This document shows, in pieces, positions 47,473 to 47,887 of a stretch of 47,887 nt of DNA. The stretch spans positions 1 to 47,887 of the forward strand of contig CAVBBL010000019.1 in assembly GCA_963593905.1 (NCBI GenBank), in the 5' to 3' direction. Made by a program: the position numbers and the translations under genes. Positions within the stretch are counted from its first letter, which is position 1, and every line of letters begins with the position of its first letter. A model generated the notes under the pieces. It made no database searches. It was not told the DNA's origin and saw nothing but the letters and a program-made list of their open reading frames with translations. This stretch comes from CAG-791 sp963593905 (GTDB lineage: Bacteria > Bacillota > Clostridia > Lachnospirales > Lachnospiraceae).

Positions 47473-47887
47473 GCCGCAGACAAGCTGCGGCTTAAAGAGG
47501 CAAAATGAGTGAAAATGACCGATGTCATTTTCGCTCATTCCAAGGATGCCGATGGCATCCTTGGTAGATCGTATCGGAGAATTCGCCTGCGCGAATTCTC
47601 CTCACGCAGCCGCAGACAAGCTGCGGCTTAAAGAGGCAAAATGAGTGAAAATGACTGATGTCATTTTCGCTCATTACAAGGATGCCGATGGCATCCTTGG
47701 TAGATCGTATCGGAGAATTCGCCTGCGCGAATTCTCCTCACGCAGCCGCAGACAAGCTGCGGCTTAAAGAGGCAAAATGAGTGAAAATGACTGATGTCAT
47801 TTTCGCTCATTACAAGGATGCCGATGGCATCCTTGGTAGATCGTATCGGAGAATTCGCCTGCGCGAATTCTCCTCACGCAGCCGCAG
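47473..47887 (+). repeat. 136-bp tandem array of the four-hairpin element (type II)
   Basis: Three complete units start with H4 at 47473, 47609 and 47745, and a fourth begins at 47881 and leaves the window. Each runs H4 (GCCGCAG / CTGCGGC), AAAGAGG, H1 (ATGAGTGAAAATGAC / GTCATTTTCGCTCAT), H2 (CAAGGATGCC / GGCATCCTTG) and H3 (GGAGAATTCGC / GCGAATTCTCC). Units 2 and 3 are nearly identical. In units 2 and 3 the SD is followed by the five-codon frame ATG AGT GAA AAT GAC TGA. In unit 1 one base change extends it to 20 codons. The array lies downstream of a terminator, and no gene is seen in 47465-47887. Confidence 0.95.

Noticed and set aside
47473..47887. CRISPR array
   Set aside because: The tandem units are 136 bp, near identical along their whole length and made of hairpins. 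There are no short repeats separated by unique spacers and no cas genes.
47473..47887. Integron attC cassette array
   Set aside because: Hairpins between cassettes suggested it, but there are four stems per unit, no attC core sites and no integrase, and array units carry no gene.

Overview
The window looks like a chromosomal segment of a Gram-positive Clostridia, most likely Lachnospiraceae. Supporting signs are strong AGGAGG-type ribosome binding sites, roughly 50% GC, a GGDEF/REC/HD-GYP protein with Cys-rich PAS modules, a domain-permuted GH3 glucosidase as known from Butyrivibrio and Ruminococcus, and ROK/GH20 sugar genes. This is inference from gene content only. No rRNA, tRNA, CRISPR array or intact insertion sequence was seen.

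Layout. 1-9 kb holds mixed accessory and housekeeping genes: a collapsed RelB/YoeB-type toxin-antitoxin locus, an AraC regulator, a CLC anion transporter (fluoride-type motifs), an acetyltransferase-like membrane protein behind a MerR-type promoter, a 37-residue small protein, an HD-domain protein, a ROK kinase, a GH20 hexosaminidase and an aldo/keto reductase with a ferredoxin tail. 9-14 kb holds signalling genes: a PAS-only protein, a stand-alone Hpt protein and a GGDEF-REC-HD-GYP protein, with a MITE bounded by an 8-bp target duplication between the last two. 14-18 kb holds a LacI regulator and its GH3 beta-glucosidase. 18-21 kb, minus strand, is a pseF-pseI-pseG set for activated pseudaminic-acid-type sugar. 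22-47.4 kb, plus strand, is a long surface-glycan locus: PLP decarboxylase, sialyltransferase-like enzyme, PglK-like ABC flippase, acyltransferase, three large polytopic membrane proteins, WecE aminotransferase, a GNAT-GT2 fusion, an O-antigen ligase/polymerase, a PglF/CapD dehydratase, a PglE-like aminotransferase, a PglC-like initiating transferase, an ATP-grasp protein, a GT4 and a nucleotide-sugar dehydrogenase. Together they could build a bacillosamine-type lipid-linked glycan carrying a nonulosonic acid, flip it and polymerise or transfer it. PseB and PseC are not seen.

The most unusual content is between the genes. (1) A modular element of four hairpins (H1-H2-H3-H4) ends in a Shine-Dalgarno sequence and sits directly before start codons. 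It occurs complete, partial, doubled (period 136 or 140 bp) and as a 136-bp tandem array running off the window end, and its stems change in a compensated way between copies. (2) Two copies of a roughly 184-bp folded element, with at least five compensated base-pair changes, each lie between a stop codon and the promoter of the next gene. (3) A 247-bp long-palindrome element has a solitary half copy 12 kb away. (4) A leader has A-B-A'-B' (pseudoknot-type) pairing. (5) 12-15 bp tandem repeats recur in intergenic regions. In the plus-strand glycan locus nearly every cistron that follows a gap carries one of these elements.
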